64,000 nucleotides of DNA, from positions 3,286,001-3,350,000 of the forward strand of contig NZ_CP046654.1 of the NCBI RefSeq assembly GCF_009759685.1, given 5' to 3'. Positions 26,129 to 35,157 of the stretch are shown piece by piece. Origin of the DNA: Acinetobacter baumannii. Its GTDB lineage: Bacteria > Pseudomonadota > Gammaproteobacteria > Pseudomonadales > Moraxellaceae. Each line of letters begins with the position of its first letter. Within the stretch, counting starts at the first letter, position 1. The notes beneath the pieces were generated by a model. The model made no database searches and was not told the origin of the DNA. It saw only the letters and a program-made list of their open reading frames with translations. A program made the translations under genes and the position numbers.

Positions 26129-28447
26129 ATGGAAAAAATGAATGTAAACAATAAGATTGGGGTTAAATCACGTAATCACATACGTTCAAAACAAGTACTT
26201 TTTAAGATGACACCTTGTTGTCTTGCCATATCGGCTATTTTTGCACAGCAGGCTTATGCAGAAACCGTAACTCAAACGGCTGAGGTAAGTGAAAATGCAA
26301 CACAAAAACCAGTAACCCAATTGCAAAAGATTGTAGTAACTGCGACTCGTACACCAAAAAATATTGCAGAGATTGCGGGTACAGTTCAATCTATTGATCA
26401 GAAACAAATTATCCAGCAAGCTACGGCAGGTCGTAAAGTTGCTGATATTCTTGCTCAACTTGTACCATCTCTTGCATCAAGTAGTGGAACAACAAGTAAT
26501 TATGGCCAGACAATGCGTGGACGAAACGTATTAGTCATGATCGACGGTGTTTCGCAAACAGGTTCTCGCGATGTTTCTCGTCAATTAAATAGTATTAGTC
26601 CTGGTATGATTGAACGCATTGAAGTAATTTCGGGTGCGACTAGTATTTATGGGTCAGGTGCTACTGGCGGTATTATTAATATTATTACTAAAAGAGCAGA
26701 TACATCTAAACCACTTAGCTTTGAAACAAAAGTAGGCATTACATCTTCGGATACATTCCGTAGTGACGGCTTAGCTTATGAAGTCGGACAATCTGTCTCA
26801 TTTAATAAAGGCAATATGGATGGTTTCTTAGGGGCTAATTTTACAAGTAGAGGGTCTCAATTTGATGGAAATGGCGATAGAATTTCCTTAAGCCCTTGGC
26901 AAGGTAGTACGATGGACACTGATACTATCGATGTAAATGGGCGTTTAAATTTCAATTTAAATGATACTCAGACATTGAGCTTTGGTGCCCAGTACTATAA
27001 AGATAAGCAGGATACTGACTACGGACCTGATTACTCTTATTTACCGACAACCTCTAAGAGTAATGATGCTACAACGCCAACTTATAAGGCAATTAAAGGT
27101 TTAAAGCTTAGTAATCCATTATTTACCGAGCGTTATGTTGTTAATTCACAGTATCAAAATCAAGACTTTTTGGGCCAAATACTAAATGTTGAAGCATATT
27201 ATAGAAATGAAAAATCACGTTTCTTCCCATATGGCCTATCAAATAAATCCGTGACTTCTGTAAACCAGTCTCAATCAGAAATTGAAGTAGCTGGATTACG
27301 TTCAACTATGCAAACCGATCTTAATATCGCCAATCGGGATATGAAAATAACCTATGGCCTTGATTATGATTGGGAAAAAGATAAGCAATTTGTTGATATT
27401 TTGGCAACTCAATATCCTTATTTAGTGTATACGCCAACAGGCCAACGTAAAGGTTATGGACCAAACACTGAAATTCAAAATATTGGAGCATTTGTTCAAA
27501 GCGATTATGCAGTTACGGATAAATTGAACTTGCAAGCAGGTATTCGTTATCAATATATTCAAGCGGATACTGATGCTTATATTCCTAGCCGAGAGACAAC
27601 AATGGTTCCGGCAGGATCAACACATGATGATAAGCCGTTATTTAATTTAGGTGCAGTTTATAAACTTACAGATGCACAACAGCTATATGCTAATTTCTCT
27701 CAGGGCTTCAGTTTCCCCGACGTACAACGTATGTTGCGCGACGTTTCTACTTATACCGTTTCAACAGCAAATCTACAGCCAATTACAGTAAATAGTTATG
27801 AACTAGGTTGGCGTTTGAATCAGGATGATGGCTTAAATCTGGGATTGACTGGTTTTTACAATACTTCGGATAAAACTGTCCAATTCAACAATCGTGCAGC
27901 AAAGGTTGTAGATACAGATCAAAGAGTATACGGGGCGGAAGCAACTATTAGTTATCCATTTATGGAAAATTATAAGGTCGGTGGCACTTTAGGATATACC
28001 CGTGGTCAGTATAAAGACGTGGCGAATAAATGGCATGAATTAAACTCATTTACGGTTGCTCCAGTGAAAGGAACCCTTTTTGCTGAATGGGATAATAATG
28101 AAGGGTATGGTGTTCGTGTTCAGATGCAAGCTATTAAAGGAACAAATAAAGCTTATAAAGATGACCGTGAATTAGCCGCATTTGCAACAACTCAAGATGA
28201 AGCTTTCCAAAACGCTGTAAAGAATGATGCGAATAGTGCTGCGCAAATCAAAGGTTATACCACTATGGATGTATTAGCACATTTCCCGGCTTGGAAAGGT
28301 CGTGTAGATTTTGGTGTTTATAACGTGTGGAACCGTCAGTATCGAACAGTATTTGCTCAGCAAGCAGCCGTCTCTAATGCTAATCCGTTGTTAGCAATCC
28401 CTGCAGAAGGCCGTACTTATGGTTTAAGTTATACTTTTAACTATTAA
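26129..28447 (+). CDS. bfnH: TonB-dependent outer-membrane receptor for baumannoferrin
   Basis: The 772-residue precursor has an N-terminal extension and signal sequence ending near QQAYA-ETV, then a TonB-box-like segment and LQKIVVTATRTPKNIAEIAG, the plug domain (MRGRNVLVMIDGVSQTGSR, ISGATSIYGSGATGGIINII) and a 22-strand barrel ending in the aromatic residues SYTFNY. The ribosome binding site AGGGAG lies 4 nt before the ATG used; the ATG at 26138 is a possible alternative. It is the eighth gene of the locus, the position of bfnH in A. baumannii. It is followed by a stem-loop, then bfnIJK. Confidence 0.88.
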   Translation: MEKMNVNNKIGVKSRNHIRSKQVLFKMTPCCLAISAIFAQQAYAETVTQTAEVSENATQKPVTQLQKIVVTATRTPKNIAEIAGTVQSIDQKQIIQQATAGRKVADILAQLVPSLASSSGTTSNYGQTMRGRNVLVMIDGVSQTGSRDVSRQLNSISPGMIERIEVISGATSIYGSGATGGIINIITKRADTSKPLSFETKVGITSSDTFRSDGLAYEVGQSVSFNKGNMDGFLGANFTSRGSQFDGNGDRISLSPWQGSTMDTDTIDVNGRLNFNLNDTQTLSFGAQYYKDKQDTDYGPDYSYLPTTSKSNDATTPTYKAIKGLKLSNPLFTERYVVNSQYQNQDFLGQILNVEAYYRNEKSRFFPYGLSNKSVTSVNQSQSEIEVAGLRSTMQTDLNIANRDMKITYGLDYDWEKDKQFVDILATQYPYLVYTPTGQRKGYGPNTEIQNIGAFVQSDYAVTDKLNLQAGIRYQYIQADTDAYIPSRETTMVPAGSTHDDKPLFNLGAVYKLTDAQQLYANFSQGFSFPDVQRMLRDVSTYTVSTANLQPITVNSYELGWRLNQDDGLNLGLTGFYNTSDKTVQFNNRAAKVVDTDQRVYGAEATISYPFMENYKVGGTLGYTRGQYKDVANKWHELNSFTVAPVKGTLFAEWDNNEGYGVRVQMQAIKGTNKAYKDDRELAAFATTQDEAFQNAVKNDANSAAQIKGYTTMDVLAHFPAWKGRVDFGVYNVWNRQYRTVFAQQAAVSNANPLLAIPAEGRTYGLSYTFNY

Positions 28448-28457
28448 TGCAACTAAC

Positions 28458-28492
28458 GAAAGAGATGCCTGTATAGAGCAGGTATTTCTTTC
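28458..28492 (+). promoter_or_regulatory. Stem-loop between bfnH and bfnI
   Basis: GAAAGAGATGCCTG pairs with CAGGTATTTCTTTC over 14 positions with two G-U pairs and a 7-nt loop. No T-run follows, so it is more likely a processing or stability element, or a leaky terminator, that lowers bfnIJK relative to the receptor. Confidence 0.5.
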
Positions 28493-28531
28493 AATCAAAT
28501 CTGGCATATTTAAATTTTTAAGGCCATTTAA

Positions 28532-28825
28532 ATGAGTCATCTAAAAAAACAAGAAAATTTTAATTTTACCTATAGCAGGATCTTTTTTATCTGTTTAGCC
28601 GCTTATTGCTACAGTTCATGGCTCAGCCTTGTTTTGGCCAAATGGTTACCTTTTGCTAAAGCAGAGAATGTTTATTTTTCGGTATTTATCAGTTTTATCT
28701 TTTTTATTTTTTATATTGTCTTTACGAGTTCCATTTTATCAAAACTATGGTTTTGGATGATCAATAGCTTAGGCGTAGTGTTATTAGTGAGCTATTGGCT
28801 ATTAGCTAAATGGGGAGTGGCTTAA
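28532..28825 (+). CDS. bfnI: Small membrane protein of iron-uptake operons (DUF3649-like)
   Basis: A 97-residue protein with three hydrophobic segments (IFFICLAAYCYSSWLSLVLA, VFISFIFFIFYIVF and LGVVLLVSYWLLA). The layout and position, directly before a PepSY protein, are those of the DUF3649 'iron uptake' family; assignment to that family is from layout rather than a clear motif. It abuts bfnJ with no gap. A paralogous gene in the same position is at 43499-43798. Confidence 0.7.
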   Translation: MSHLKKQENFNFTYSRIFFICLAAYCYSSWLSLVLAKWLPFAKAENVYFSVFISFIFFIFYIVFTSSILSKLWFWMINSLGVVLLVSYWLLAKWGVA

Positions 28826-30349
28826 ATGAATTTTCGTCAAATTCAGGCAATACTACACAGTTGGTTTGGAATTATTGTTCTTTGGGTTATCTTTTTCATT
28901 TTTTTTACGGGCTCTATTGCTTATTTTCGGACGGAAATTAATGTTTGGGCACAGCCAGAAGCAATCAGCCATATTCAAACAATCCCTTCTGCACAACATT
29001 CTGCGCAAATTGCGTTTAACTATCTCAACCAACATGCACCAAATGCCAAAAGATGGCGAGTCACAGTAGCCAATGAGCGGATGCCTGTGAACCTACTTCA
29101 ATGGCAGGATAAAAAGGGGAAACATCAAGAGCTACAAAACCCTAATACCGGAGAGCTATTGGGGCCTGTAAGGAAGACTTTGGGTGGAGATTTCTTTTTC
29201 AAACTACATTACACGCTTTATCCTTTGCCAAGCACGTTCGGTAGCTTAGTTGTAGCAGTTGTTGCCTTAATTCTATTAATTAGTTTAATCACAGGTGTGA
29301 TTACGCATAAGAAAATTATTAAAGAGTTTTTTACATTTAGGGCTTTTAAAGGACAGCGTTCTTTATTAGATCTTCATCACATAACAGGAGTTATCACTTT
29401 TCCTTTTTATTTGGTGATGGCCTTTACTGGACTGTTGATTTTATTTTATCTAGTTTTACCATGGGGGTTATCGGAACAATATGGTAAAGCTGGTATACCT
29501 AAGTTCTATAATGAAATGCAGTTTACCGAGGTGGCAAAACCTCGAGAACCTTCCTTAACAGAAGCGATGCAACCTTTTAATCAATTCATGGCACAAATGC
29601 CTAAGCGAACAGAATCTGGAGCTATTTTAGATAAATTTGAAGTTCAAAAGCCTAATACAGCCGATGGCGTGATTACATTTGACTATAACTATAAAAATAT
29701 TATTACCTTAAATACTCCTCAATATATTTTTGCAACAAATACGGCTGAACGACTCAATCAGCCACGAAATTTAAGTGCAATAGCACAATTAGGTTCATCA
29801 AGTTATGGGATTCATTTAGGTTACTTTGCTTCTATCTGGATGCGTTTTATTTTTGCTTGTTTAGGAATAATCGGATGTGTCATGTTGGTTGCAGGCGCAT
29901 TACTATGGCAAAAAAAGCGCATCAAAGAACAAAAGAAATTTGGATATAGATTAGTAAGACATTTGAACTTTTTTACTTTCTTAGGGCTGCCTTTTGCCTC
30001 AGCCTTTTATTTAATGGTTAGTCGGATTATACCTGCTTCATTTGAGCCGAGGGAACTATACGAGGTTTCAGCATTTTATATAGCATGGCTATTAAGCTTA
30101 TTGATTAGCTTTAGCTGCTCAATAAGGAAGGGAATAATCATCATGCTATATATTACGGCTGCTGTTTTATTCCTTATTCCAGTTATTAGTGTCGTTCTGG
30201 TGCCAGAAGCCTCTTTATTAAATAGTCTAAAGTCTGTGCATTGGTCTCTTGTCGGTGTTGATCTGGCGCTCATACTGCTCGGGCTATTCTATTTAGTAGT
30301 ACTACGCTTCTACCAAACCAAATTTATTACGTTAGGAGAGGCCAAATGA
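28826..30349 (+). CDS. bfnJ: PepSY-associated TM protein, candidate siderophore-iron reductase
   Basis: The 507-residue protein has an N-terminal helix (FGIIVLWVIFFIFFTGSIAY), a periplasmic PepSY-like domain (residues ~40-130, with LHYTLYPLPS), helices with HHITGVITFPFYLVMAFTGL and further helices to the C-terminus. This is the PepSY-TM architecture found beside many siderophore receptors. Conserved membrane histidines (HKK, LHHITG, GIHLG) suggest heme or metal ligation, and some relatives act as periplasmic ferric-siderophore reductases. It overlaps bfnK by 4 bp. A paralogue is encoded at 41950-43506. Confidence 0.82.
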   Translation: MNFRQIQAILHSWFGIIVLWVIFFIFFTGSIAYFRTEINVWAQPEAISHIQTIPSAQHSAQIAFNYLNQHAPNAKRWRVTVANERMPVNLLQWQDKKGKHQELQNPNTGELLGPVRKTLGGDFFFKLHYTLYPLPSTFGSLVVAVVALILLISLITGVITHKKIIKEFFTFRAFKGQRSLLDLHHITGVITFPFYLVMAFTGLLILFYLVLPWGLSEQYGKAGIPKFYNEMQFTEVAKPREPSLTEAMQPFNQFMAQMPKRTESGAILDKFEVQKPNTADGVITFDYNYKNIITLNTPQYIFATNTAERLNQPRNLSAIAQLGSSSYGIHLGYFASIWMRFIFACLGIIGCVMLVAGALLWQKKRIKEQKKFGYRLVRHLNFFTFLGLPFASAFYLMVSRIIPASFEPRELYEVSAFYIAWLLSLLISFSCSIRKGIIIMLYITAAVLFLIPVISVVLVPEASLLNSLKSVHWSLVGVDLALILLGLFYLVVLRFYQTKFITLGEAK

Positions 30350-30684
30350 GCTTTGCATCATTATTTTGGGCTATTGCTGCCATAATGCAAGCATGTATGC
30401 TCAGCCAATTTGGTCAGAAAAAGCTTCAATATAGCTGGCTTAAAAGTACATCTAGACGAATTTTATATGGAACAACCATATTATTTTTGCTTAGTTCATT
30501 GTTTTTGAATTGCTCCTTTGAAGGAAGCTCAGTAGGAGTCTTATCATGGTTTTTTGCCATCATCACAACCGCTTTCTTTTTGCAAATTATTGTTTTTTAT
30601 TTTTTTAGAAAATATTTTATTCCTATTTGGTTAATGGTAATCGTCGTTGCAATTATTTTCTCGATTGTTGAGTTGGTACCTTAA
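30346..30684 (+). CDS. bfnK: Small membrane protein (DUF3325-like)
   Basis: A 112-residue protein with three or four hydrophobic stretches (FASLFWAIAAIMQACMLSQF, GTTILFLLSSLFLNC, WFFAIITTAFFLQIIVFYFF and a C-terminal helix). It follows the PepSY gene with a 4-bp overlap, as DUF3325 genes do in siderophore operons. The family assignment is by layout and context; function unknown. The counterpart in the second operon is at 41657-41953. Confidence 0.65.
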   Translation: MSFASLFWAIAAIMQACMLSQFGQKKLQYSWLKSTSRRILYGTTILFLLSSLFLNCSFEGSSVGVLSWFFAIITTAFFLQIIVFYFFRKYFIPIWLMVIVVAIIFSIVELVP

Positions 30685-30765
30685 ATATTAGCAGGGGAAA
30701 GCTGAATTTTTTGTCCATAATTTATGCAATAAAAAAAATAGTAAAAATAAGCTTGCATCTTAAAT

Positions 30766-30784
30766 AAAAATGATTATCATTATC
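30766..30784. promoter_or_regulatory. Fur box upstream of bfnL
   Basis: AAAAATGATTATCATTATC matches the 19-bp E. coli Fur consensus at 16 positions. It is 35 bp before bfnL, so this gene has its own iron-regulated promoter. Confidence 0.8.
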
Positions 30785-30818
30785 AATTATAGGTTATGTC
30801 ATAGCAAGGACCGTTATA

Positions 30819-31439
30819 ATGCTTACGCTTTCACAAAAGCTCCCAGATTATTTTGAATATATTGAAAATGATGTTAGCTACTCATTACGTCAGGTTCAGT
30901 ATCCTCAAGATATACCACTATTACACCGCTGGATGCATGAGCCACACGTTATTCCTCAGTGGCAATTAAATAAAAGCGAAATAGAACTCAAAGTTTATTT
31001 TGAAAAAATGCTAGCTGATGATCATCAACGTTTAATGATTGTAGGAATCAATGGTCAAGACGTGGGTTATGCCGAAATTTATGAAGGGAAGCGTGATCGC
31101 CTAGCTCGTTATTATAAAGGTGAAGACAATGATTTAGGTTGGCATTTACTATTTGGGGAGAAATCTGCTTTTGGTCGAGGCTTTTTGCGCCCAACAATTC
31201 GTTTATTGAATTTCTATATTTTTGAAAATTCCCCAACAAATAGAATTGTAGGAGAACCTGATCATACAGTGAAGCCTTATGCGGCTGTAGTAGAAGACAT
31301 GTGCTATGAAGAGCAGGGCTTAATTCCAATGCCGGAAAAAACGGCAATGTTGTATTACTGTTTCCGTGAAAAGTTCTATGACAGATTTTTTGAGTTATAC
31401 CAGGCATCGCAACAAAAATTACAGCAAAAAGCGAGTTAA
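30819..31439 (+). CDS. bfnL: Siderophore acyl/acetyltransferase (IucB/AlcB-type GNAT)
   Basis: The 206-residue GNAT-fold enzyme is of the AlcB/IucB type that acylates hydroxylamines in hydroxamate siderophores. Features are YSLRQVQYPQDIPLLHRWMH at the start of the fold, YAEIYEGKRDRLARYY, the CoA region GWHLLFGEKSAFGRGFLRP and NRIVGEPDHTVKPYA near the C-terminus. AAGGA is about 10 nt before the ATG. The gene is separated from bfnK by 134 bp containing a Fur box. In baumannoferrin the acyl group is reported to be a decenoyl chain; that BfnL transfers it is inference. Confidence 0.85.
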   Translation: MLTLSQKLPDYFEYIENDVSYSLRQVQYPQDIPLLHRWMHEPHVIPQWQLNKSEIELKVYFEKMLADDHQRLMIVGINGQDVGYAEIYEGKRDRLARYYKGEDNDLGWHLLFGEKSAFGRGFLRPTIRLLNFYIFENSPTNRIVGEPDHTVKPYAAVVEDMCYEEQGLIPMPEKTAMLYYCFREKFYDRFFELYQASQQKLQQKAS

Positions 31440-31770
31440 TTTCTGGTATGGGTAGACCTGCAAGACATAATAAAAACAATGCAGGTCTGTTTAGCAGTAA
31501 ATGGACCTAAGAAAAATAAACATGATCAGCGCATAAAAAGAAGAAGCAAAAGTAGCACGCGAGGAAGGCTTGCTACTTTTGTGCTTAAAACTCAGTTTCA
31601 GAATTATCTATATTGTTCAACCTTTTTGAGTTTTTAACTCTTCTCAGTAACAGATTGCTTATATTTTTGATTAAAAAATAACCACTAATGTTTCATTTAT
31701 TATCATCCTGCCTTTTTTAGCAATTTTTTGTATACCCTGAATAAAACATGATCAAAAAAGAGGTAAAAAC
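31440..31770 (+). other. 331-bp intergenic region with two stem-loops
   Basis: The gap between bfnL and mtlD has no gene. The first stem-loop (31454-31488: AGACCTGCA and TGCAGGTCT) probably ends bfnL. The second (31548-31580: AAAAGTAGCA and TGCTACTTTT) follows ATGATCAGCGCA at 31523-31534, a 12-mer that recurs at 58579 in front of another hairpin. The rest is AT-rich spacer. Confidence 0.5.
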
Positions 31771-33918
31771 GTGCTTATTTTTCATGGAAAACCTGTTCAT
31801 GGAGCTATCTTCGATATGGATGGGACAATGTTTGATACTGAACGGTTGCGGTTTCAAACATTGCAACAGGCATCTCAAGAACTCATTGGGCAGGAGTTTT
31901 CACACGAATATTTAATGCAATGTTTGGGGTTAAGTGCGACTACAGCGGAAAAGCTTGCACAACGTTTATACGGAGTAGATGTTCCATATAAGGAAATTCG
32001 AAAACGTGCCGATGAGATGGAACTAGAACATATTCGAAAACACGGCGTGCCTATTAAAAAAGGTTTGGTTCAAGTTCTAGAGCGTTTAAGAAAATCTGGT
32101 TTAAGAATGGCTGTGGCTACTTCAAGCCGTAGAGCAATTGCCGAAGAATATTTAATTAATGCAAATGTTTATAAATTTTTTGATGTCATTACTTGTGGGG
32201 ATGAAGTAGAACAAGGGAAGCCACATCCAGAAATCTTTTTAAAAGCGGCTAGTCAACTTCATTTAGACGCTAACCAGTGTCTTATGTTTGAAGATTCGGA
32301 AAATGGTTTAACTTCAGCACATACATCAAAAGGTTTAACGATTTTATTAAAAGATATTAAAGAACCAAATGATGAAATGCTGGAAAAAGCGCATTTTTAT
32401 TATGATCAGATGTATGACTTTTTAACCGATCTTGATCAATTTATCCCTGTTATGGACATGCCAGAAATGCAGGAACCTTTTCCGCAAAGTCTGAATCAGC
32501 TTACTGTTGGAATACATGGTTTCGGTGCTATTGGCGGTGGTTATATAGCGCAGATCTTGTCACATTGGGATGGTTATACGAAACCAAAACGTATAATTGC
32601 GTCAACACGAAATAGTCTTTTCCGCGAAGCTGTAAATGCGTTTGGAACCTATAGTATTCGCTATGGGCAATTTTCTTATGATGAACGTATTGAGAATATG
32701 AGCATTGTGGATTCTGACAATGAACAACAAATGTTAGAGATGTATACTCATTCAAGTTTGATTGCATTATGTTTGCCTGAGCAAGCGATCGAATCTGAAT
32801 CAAAGATAATTGCAAAAGGGTTATATGCGCGTTTTAATTCGCAACTTGAAACATGTATAGAACCTTTAACCTTTCTAATTATTTTAAATAAGGTTGGTGC
32901 GAAATATTTGGTTATGAAGCATCTTAAAGAAGCTCTACTAGAGTTAACCAACGATGAAGATGTAACCGAGCATATTTTAAAAGAGCATTACTTTTGCGAC
33001 ACCGTAGTTAATCGCATGGTTTCAAAACTTTCTAATCAGAATTTATATCGTCAACTTCGTATTAAACATAATTTTCTTGAACAGCATTTAGAAGATGTGG
33101 AGCAAGAAGACCAAATCGAAATTGAAGACTGTAATAAACTAACTCCAGATCAACTAAATCAGGCTTCTATCTATGTTGATAACATGCGCCGTAATTTCCA
33201 GCCGGGACATATCTTACAAAGCATGGATTTAATCTTGTTCCATAGCGAAACTGATATGCCAATCTATGTAGAGAAAGGCAGTCCTTTACTTGAAAAGTTG
33301 CGTCAGGTGGTATTGGTTGACCAAATTACTGACATTCAACTCATTAAAAATCGTTTATGGAATGGTGTACATGCAATGCTTGCTTGGTATGCATCTTTAA
33401 TGGGTTATGAATCTATTGGTGTTGCCATGGGTGATCATTTAGTTAAAGCATTTGCAGAGAACTTAATTGCAGAAGTGAAGCAGGGACTTGCTATTGTATT
33501 ACCTAACTATGCAAAAGATCTAGATCGAATGTCACAAAGTTTTCTAGACTCATGTGAATATGCATTTAAAGATCCTTGTCAACGCGTAGCTAGAGATCCA
33601 CTACGCAAACTCAATCATAATGAACGTGTCATGGCATCAATTGCTGTGAATATTCGTCATGATTTGCCTTATAAAAACTTATTAAAAGGTGCTGCTTTAG
33701 GTTATGCCTATGCGATTCAATTTTTAGAAATTGAAGAGACTAAAGCTGTTGAACATCTGCAGCAACAAATTCAGAACCTAGACTTGAGTACAGCTCAAAG
33801 AAGACAGCTTGAGGCTGAGTTGGTTCAACTTATCCAATATTTGTTTTCTGAACAAGGTAAACAACCTTTGGACATTAAGTCGAACAATACCAAAACTACA
33901 TCAACTCAATATGTTTGA
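31771..33918 (+). CDS. mtlD: Bifunctional mannitol-1-phosphate phosphatase/dehydrogenase MtlD
   Basis: The 715-residue two-domain enzyme makes mannitol from fructose-6-phosphate in two steps. The N-terminal HAD phosphatase domain (residues ~1-220) has the nucleophile motif FDMDGTMFDTE with Asp15/Asp17, ATSSRRAIAEEYL as motif II, and GKPHPEIF...FEDSENGLTSA as motifs III/IV. The C-terminal part is a long-chain polyol dehydrogenase with the Rossmann loop VGIHGFGAIGGGY (about residue 246) and the catalytic set Lys526, Asn531 and His534 in KNRLWNGVH. This fusion is described in Acinetobacter, where it supports salt-induced mannitol synthesis. Monocistronic. Confidence 0.93.
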   Translation: MLIFHGKPVHGAIFDMDGTMFDTERLRFQTLQQASQELIGQEFSHEYLMQCLGLSATTAEKLAQRLYGVDVPYKEIRKRADEMELEHIRKHGVPIKKGLVQVLERLRKSGLRMAVATSSRRAIAEEYLINANVYKFFDVITCGDEVEQGKPHPEIFLKAASQLHLDANQCLMFEDSENGLTSAHTSKGLTILLKDIKEPNDEMLEKAHFYYDQMYDFLTDLDQFIPVMDMPEMQEPFPQSLNQLTVGIHGFGAIGGGYIAQILSHWDGYTKPKRIIASTRNSLFREAVNAFGTYSIRYGQFSYDERIENMSIVDSDNEQQMLEMYTHSSLIALCLPEQAIESESKIIAKGLYARFNSQLETCIEPLTFLIILNKVGAKYLVMKHLKEALLELTNDEDVTEHILKEHYFCDTVVNRMVSKLSNQNLYRQLRIKHNFLEQHLEDVEQEDQIEIEDCNKLTPDQLNQASIYVDNMRRNFQPGHILQSMDLILFHSETDMPIYVEKGSPLLEKLRQVVLVDQITDIQLIKNRLWNGVHAMLAWYASLMGYESIGVAMGDHLVKAFAENLIAEVKQGLAIVLPNYAKDLDRMSQSFLDSCEYAFKDPCQRVARDPLRKLNHNERVMASIAVNIRHDLPYKNLLKGAALGYAYAIQFLEIEETKAVEHLQQQIQNLDLSTAQRRQLEAELVQLIQYLFSEQGKQPLDIKSNNTKTTSTQYV

Positions 33919-34022
33919 GCTTGCTTATTGAATTAACCTCAACAATTGAAAGGCAAACATGTTTTAATACAAAACTTGAATGATTTTGAATTAAAACTGT
34001 GCTGTTAAAACCCTCCACACTC

Positions 34023-34649
34023 ATGGTGCCAACACCTATACGGGATTATCCCGAATGGCACCTTGGGCGTCAAAATTACACATTGTGGTATCTAGAAATT
34101 AATGATCAGAAATTAGTTCATTATCTAGATCAATTGCGTGCGTATTTTTCAGAATTTCTAGTAGAACCTAATCACCGTCAATATCATGTCACTCTGTTTA
34201 TATGTGGATTCTTGACCCATGAAAATAAAGTTCATGGTGATGATTTTAGTTTTACTGAATTTGAGCAGCATAAGAAAGTTCTAAAACAAGAAAATTTTGC
34301 ACCATTCCAATTAAAAATTGGTTCAGTTGATAGCTTTAGTAGTGCTTTATTTGTAGAAGTCCAAGACACCGAAAATATCTTATCTCACATACGGCAAAAA
34401 TTAGGCACAGTTTCTAATGAAATTGCCGCTTTAGATTACTGTCCGCACATTACATTGGGTTTGTATAAGAAAGACTATAGTAGTAATTTGATTTTACAAA
34501 AAATTTCTCAATTACCTGTACAATACACACAGGCTGAATTTGATCTTAAAGTTGAGCATTTAATCTTTGGCTATTATCAAGCCCAAACTTTACAAGGTCA
34601 GCTGTATCCGTATGAGCATTTGTTTTTAGGTGATTCATGTTGCAATTGA
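34023..34649 (+). CDS. 2H phosphoesterase (2'-5' RNA ligase-like) in the cobalamin cluster
   Basis: A 208-residue protein with the two HxT motifs of the 2H superfamily: YHVTLFICGF (about residue 50) and CPHITLGLYKK (about residue 143). Members include LigT-type RNA ligases, cyclic phosphodiesterases and AKAP7-like phosphodiesterases. The gene overlaps cobU by 13 bp, so co-expression with nucleotide-loop assembly genes is likely; what it hydrolyses is unknown. The start is uncertain: ATG at 34023 or GTG at 33999, neither with a clear ribosome binding site. Confidence 0.78.
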   Translation: MVPTPIRDYPEWHLGRQNYTLWYLEINDQKLVHYLDQLRAYFSEFLVEPNHRQYHVTLFICGFLTHENKVHGDDFSFTEFEQHKKVLKQENFAPFQLKIGSVDSFSSALFVEVQDTENILSHIRQKLGTVSNEIAALDYCPHITLGLYKKDYSSNLILQKISQLPVQYTQAEFDLKVEHLIFGYYQAQTLQGQLYPYEHLFLGDSCCN

Positions 34650-35155
34650 TTTTAGGTGGTGCCCGTTCTGGTAAAAGCCGATTGGCTGAACAAACGGCCA
34701 TATCTATGCAATTAGCTGTCACTTATGTGGCTACGGCACAAGCGCTTGATCCAGAAATGCAAAGCCGGATTGTCCATCATCAAAATCAGCGTCCTGCTCA
34801 CTGGTCTTTAGTTGAAGAACCATTATTTTTAGCAAAAACTCTGCAAGAAATTGATCGACCGAACCAAATTATTCTGGTGGATTGTTTAACACTTTGGCTA
34901 ACCAATTTGTTACTTTTAGAAGATCAAAACATTCAACAATTTGAGTGTGAGCAGCTGTTAAGAGTTTTACCCACACTTCAGTCAGAAATTATTTTAGTAA
35001 GTAATGAAACGGGTTTAGGCGTTGTGCCACTAGGTGAAATTAGCCGCCGTTTTGTCGATGAAGCAGGAAGGCTACATCAGGCTTTAGGACAAATTGCAGA
35101 TAAAGTTGTGTTTTGTGTGGCTGGTTTTCCAATGATTTTAAAAGGTGAGAAATAA
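34637..35155 (+). CDS. cobU: Adenosylcobinamide kinase / guanylyltransferase
   Basis: Phosphorylates adenosylcobinamide and transfers GMP to give AdoCbi-GDP. It is 172 residues, full length. The P-loop LILGGARSGKSRLAEQ is at the N-terminus; HHQNQRPAHWSLVEEP carries the guanylyl-accepting histidine region, and DCLTLWLTNLLL and LVSNETGLGVVPLGEISRRF are family signatures. It overlaps the 2H phosphoesterase by 13 bp and is 2 bp before cobT. Confidence 0.94.
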   Translation: MLQLILGGARSGKSRLAEQTAISMQLAVTYVATAQALDPEMQSRIVHHQNQRPAHWSLVEEPLFLAKTLQEIDRPNQIILVDCLTLWLTNLLLLEDQNIQQFECEQLLRVLPTLQSEIILVSNETGLGVVPLGEISRRFVDEAGRLHQALGQIADKVVFCVAGFPMILKGEK

Positions 35156-35157
35156 AA

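Noticed and set aside
16213..31439. Acinetobactin or fimsbactin locus
   Set aside because: There are no NRPS modules or catechol genes. Three IucA/IucC synthetases and the gene order point to baumannoferrin.
31048..31479. Minus-strand ORF of 143 codons opposite bfnL
   Set aside because: Its composition follows the antisense of the acetyltransferase. No motif or start signal.
33919..34022. Cobalamin riboswitch before the cob genes
   Set aside because: The gap is only about 100 bp and lacks the B12-box sequence. No riboswitch fold is evident.
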